DNA of 5,627 nucleotides. It comes from Candidatus Kerfeldbacteria bacterium. Its GTDB lineage: Bacteria; Patescibacteriota; Patescibacteriia; SBBC01. Below are positions 5,334-5,627 of this stretch, in pieces. A program made the position numbers and the translations under genes. Within the stretch, counting starts at the first letter, position 1. Each line of letters starts with the position of its first letter. The notes beneath the pieces are model-generated. The model ran no database searches. It saw only the letters and a list, made by a program, of their open reading frames with translations, and was not told where the DNA came from. Location of the stretch: contig CAINXF010000007.1 of the NCBI GenBank assembly GCA_903854795.1, positions 1-5,627 on the forward strand, in the 5' to 3' direction.

Positions 5334-5627
5334 ATGACACTTCGAGCTCGTGAGATATTCTCGATCGTCGGCCTGCCTCCCGAGGTGTTGGCCGTGGCCA
5401 TGGCGAAGTATTCTCGATCGTCGAAGTCGATCAAGGAGACGATCGACGAGCTTACTGAGGAGAAGTCGGCCGAGTTCCATGAGAAATGGGTGCTCGGGTA
5501 CGGCGATGCGTCGGTCGCCGACATGGCCGTCGTCGCGATCGCCGTGGAGAACGTGTCGATCCTTGCGTCGAAGGTGCTCGAGGACAACCGCATTGCGTCG
5601 TACCAGGAGAAGTCCACGCGCTACGTC
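5334..5627 (+). CDS. thyX: FAD-dependent thymidylate synthase ThyX, N-terminal 98 codons (partial)
   Basis: ThyX makes dTMP from dUMP using methylene-tetrahydrofolate and FADH2, replacing ThyA. The frame is open from ATG 5334 to the window edge. The visible part has LAVAMAKYSRSSKSIKETI (19-37), SAEFHEKWVLGYGDASVA (47-64), VENVSILASKVLEDNRIASY (73-92) and QEKSTRY (93-99 by family position, cut at the edge). It matches the divergent ThyX type of Patescibacteria and Chloroflexi as I remember it, with NRIASYxEKSTRY standing for the classical RHRxxSxNExSxRY motif. Where relatives usually have GYGHxSVAEH, this one has GYGDASVADM. No SD is visible; the start lies 11 nt after tmk and the early residues fit the family. 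Relatives are often much longer than classical ThyX, so most of the gene is probably outside the window. Confidence 0.85.
   Translation, partial: MTLRAREIFSIVGLPPEVLAVAMAKYSRSSKSIKETIDELTEEKSAEFHEKWVLGYGDASVADMAVVAIAVENVSILASKVLEDNRIASYQEKSTRYV
5356..5423 (+). repeat. 15-bp exact direct repeat in the 5' part of thyX
   Basis: TATTCTCGATCGTCG occurs at 5356-5370 and again at 5409-5423, 53 bp apart. Because 53 is not a multiple of three, the copies are read in different frames (as part of IFSIV and as YSRSS), so protein similarity does not explain the match. The repeat contains the palindrome CGATCG. It may be chance in CG/GATC-rich sequence. Confidence 0.5.

Noticed and set aside
1..5627. Mobile element, CRISPR array, tRNA or defence system
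   Set aside because: I found no transposase motif, terminal inverted repeats, regularly spaced repeats or tRNA cloverleaf on either strand. Apart from the divergent secreted protein and the inserted membrane protein, the plus-strand content is housekeeping.

Overview
The window reads as bacterial chromosome from a fairly GC-rich, compact genome, probably a member of the Candidate Phyla Radiation (Patescibacteria). That placement is an inference from four things: a minimal 62-residue SecE, a ThyX of the divergent 'HEKW...ENVS...EKSTRY' type, a DUF5671-like multi-pass membrane protein, and genes packed 1-14 nt apart, mostly without Shine-Dalgarno sites. I see no tRNA, rRNA, CRISPR array or insertion sequence. 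Stop codons are standard (seven TAA, one TAG), with no sign of UGA recoding.

Layout: positions 1-300 on the minus strand hold the N-terminal 100 codons of a probable secreted protein that runs off the left edge; its ribosome binding site is strong. A divergent intergenic region follows, containing a TTGACA-type promoter and a short terminator-like hairpin. From there everything reads on the plus strand: secE, nusG, rplK (uL11), an unexpected 330-aa membrane protein, a 138-nt structured leader, rplA (uL1), a dcd-family gene with bifunctional signatures, a P-loop kinase of dephospho-CoA/dNMP-kinase type, tmk, and the first 98 codons of thyX, which runs off the right edge.

Two themes stand out. 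First, the classical secE-nusG-rplK-rplA block is split between rplK and rplA by a five-TM protein with an internal 145-residue duplication; each copy carries an extracytoplasmic CxxxC motif and a QWKTDYA box. The long leader before rplA may be a separate control point, for instance L1 autoregulation. Second, downstream of rplA there is no rplJ-rplL. Instead there is a run of deoxypyrimidine genes that together could convert dCTP to dUMP (dcd), dUMP to dTMP (thyX) and dTMP to dTDP (tmk), with an additional small kinase of uncertain substrate between them. The visible part of ThyX shows unusual replacements at positions that are normally His/Glu/His in the family.
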